Source of the DNA: Opitutia bacterium UBA7397
GTDB lineage: Bacteria > Verrucomicrobiota > Verrucomicrobiia > Opitutales > UBA953
Direction: 5' to 3'
Assembly (NCBI GenBank): GCA_002470605.1
Contig: DKND01000103.1
Coordinates: 813 to 7,516 of the forward strand
DNA: 6,704 nucleotides
Part shown: positions 6,217 to 6,704 of the stretch, one piece after another
How the letters are laid out: each line of letters begins with the position of its first letter
Numbering within the stretch: the stretch's first letter is position 1
Position numbers and translations under genes: made by a program
Notes under the pieces: model-generated
What the model was told of the DNA's origin: nothing
The model's database searches: none
Seen by the model: only the letters and a program-made list of their open reading frames with translations

Positions 6217-6704
6217 ATGGAAAATAACTCTCCTGAAACCCCGCCACGCATCGACCGTCGCCAGGCCTTGAAGTGGCTCGGCGCGGCGGCCGCCGCCTTG
6301 ACCCTGAGCGATCAGCTCAAGCTCTTCGGCGCCAGCGCCAAGAAGATGAAATTGGTCAGTATGGCCGACCCGCGCGGCCCAACCAACGCCAAGTTAATCG
6401 GCACCGACCCGTTGCTGAATCATAACTATACGCCGGGCGAACTCTGGCCATTGACGCTGACCGATAAGCAACGCGTTGCGGCGGCCGCTTTAATCGACCT
6501 GATCTTGCCACCCGAGCCAGGCGATAAGTTGCCTTCCGCTCTGGGCGTCCAGGACTTCGTCGACGAATGGATCAGCTCTCCTTACGAAGAGACCAACAAG
6601 GATCGCCCGATTATCTTAGTAGGACTCGATTGGCTTGATGCCGAAGCTCAGAAACGCTTCCACAAGGATTTCGTGACCATCACCGAAGCGCAAAAATGTC
6701 AGAT
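6217..6704 (+). CDS. Gluconate 2-dehydrogenase subunit 3-like small subunit with twin-arginine signal, 3' end outside window
   Basis: The 162 codons from ATG 6217 stay open to the right edge, so the protein is C-terminally incomplete here. The N-terminus has a twin-arginine motif, DRRQALKWLG (13-22, arginines 14-15), followed by an alanine-rich hydrophobic stretch and a possible cleavage site after GASA (38-41). The remainder fits the Gluconate_2-dh3 family: LTDKQRVAAAALIDLILPPE (81-100), then SALGVQDFVDEWI (107-119), a pattern in which a helix, a proline-containing turn and an FVD-type helix follow each other, and later GLDWLDAEAQKRFHKDF (136-152). In characterised gluconate and glucoside dehydrogenases the equivalent small subunit carries the Tat signal and acts as the export chaperone of the flavoprotein. 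Its position 11 bp after the GMC gene supports the same role. Gene order (flavoprotein first) differs from some characterised operons. No Shine-Dalgarno is visible: an AGGA at 6193-6196 is 20 nt from the ATG. Confidence 0.9.
   Translation, partial: MENNSPETPPRIDRRQALKWLGAAAAALTLSDQLKLFGASAKKMKLVSMADPRGPTNAKLIGTDPLLNHNYTPGELWPLTLTDKQRVAAAALIDLILPPEPGDKLPSALGVQDFVDEWISSPYEETNKDRPIILVGLDWLDAEAQKRFHKDFVTITEAQKCQ

Noticed and set aside
1..6704. Mobile element, defence system, CRISPR array or phage genes
   Set aside because: I saw no transposase or integrase motif, terminal repeats or regularly spaced direct repeats. The genes look like ordinary chromosomal metabolic and envelope genes of even composition.

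Overview
The window looks like a chromosomal segment from a member of the PVC group, most likely Verrucomicrobiota, with Planctomycetota as the alternative. The main reason is the leftmost gene, which joins a planctomycete-type cytochrome c domain (PSCyt1) to PSCyt2/DUF1549 and PSD1/DUF1553. This architecture is greatly expanded in those phyla and rare elsewhere. The secreted hydrolase with a long conserved C-terminal region, and the GMC flavoprotein paired with a gluconate-2-dehydrogenase-subunit-3-like protein, fit the same assignment. Base composition looks moderately GC-rich and even throughout. I see no insertion sequence, tRNA, rRNA, CRISPR array or phage gene.

Layout: (1) 1-2105, minus strand: an exported, predicted di-haem PSCyt1-PSCyt2-PSD1 protein that runs off the left edge. 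The window holds 701 N-terminal codons with no stop. (2) 2106-2393: a 288-bp divergent intergenic region with two inverted repeats. The better one (2338-2373) ends 20 bp before the next start codon and is followed by a T-rich stretch. (3) 2394-6704, plus strand: three closely spaced genes that look like one operon. They are a Sec-exported alpha/beta-hydrolase (prolyl-oligopeptidase/esterase type), a GMC-family FAD oxidoreductase, and a Tat-signal small subunit that runs off the right edge. The gaps are 17 bp and 11 bp.

Working model (inference): the flavoprotein and small subunit form a membrane-facing or periplasmic dehydrogenase complex of the gluconate 2-dehydrogenase / glucoside 3-dehydrogenase / bacterial FAD-glucose dehydrogenase kind. 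The small subunit's twin-arginine signal would export the signal-less flavoprotein. The flavoprotein has a three-cysteine motif whose spacing matches the iron-sulfur ligands of the bacterial FAD-glucose dehydrogenase alpha subunit. The secreted hydrolase could release or de-esterify a substrate. The usual cytochrome c partner is not in the window; it may lie further right, or electrons may pass to another c-type cytochrome. The divergent gene encodes a predicted c-type cytochrome, which makes it worth considering, but no direct link is shown.

None of the four genes has a convincing Shine-Dalgarno sequence at normal spacing. Four protein-coding genes explain almost all of the window; the long antisense open frames are shadows.
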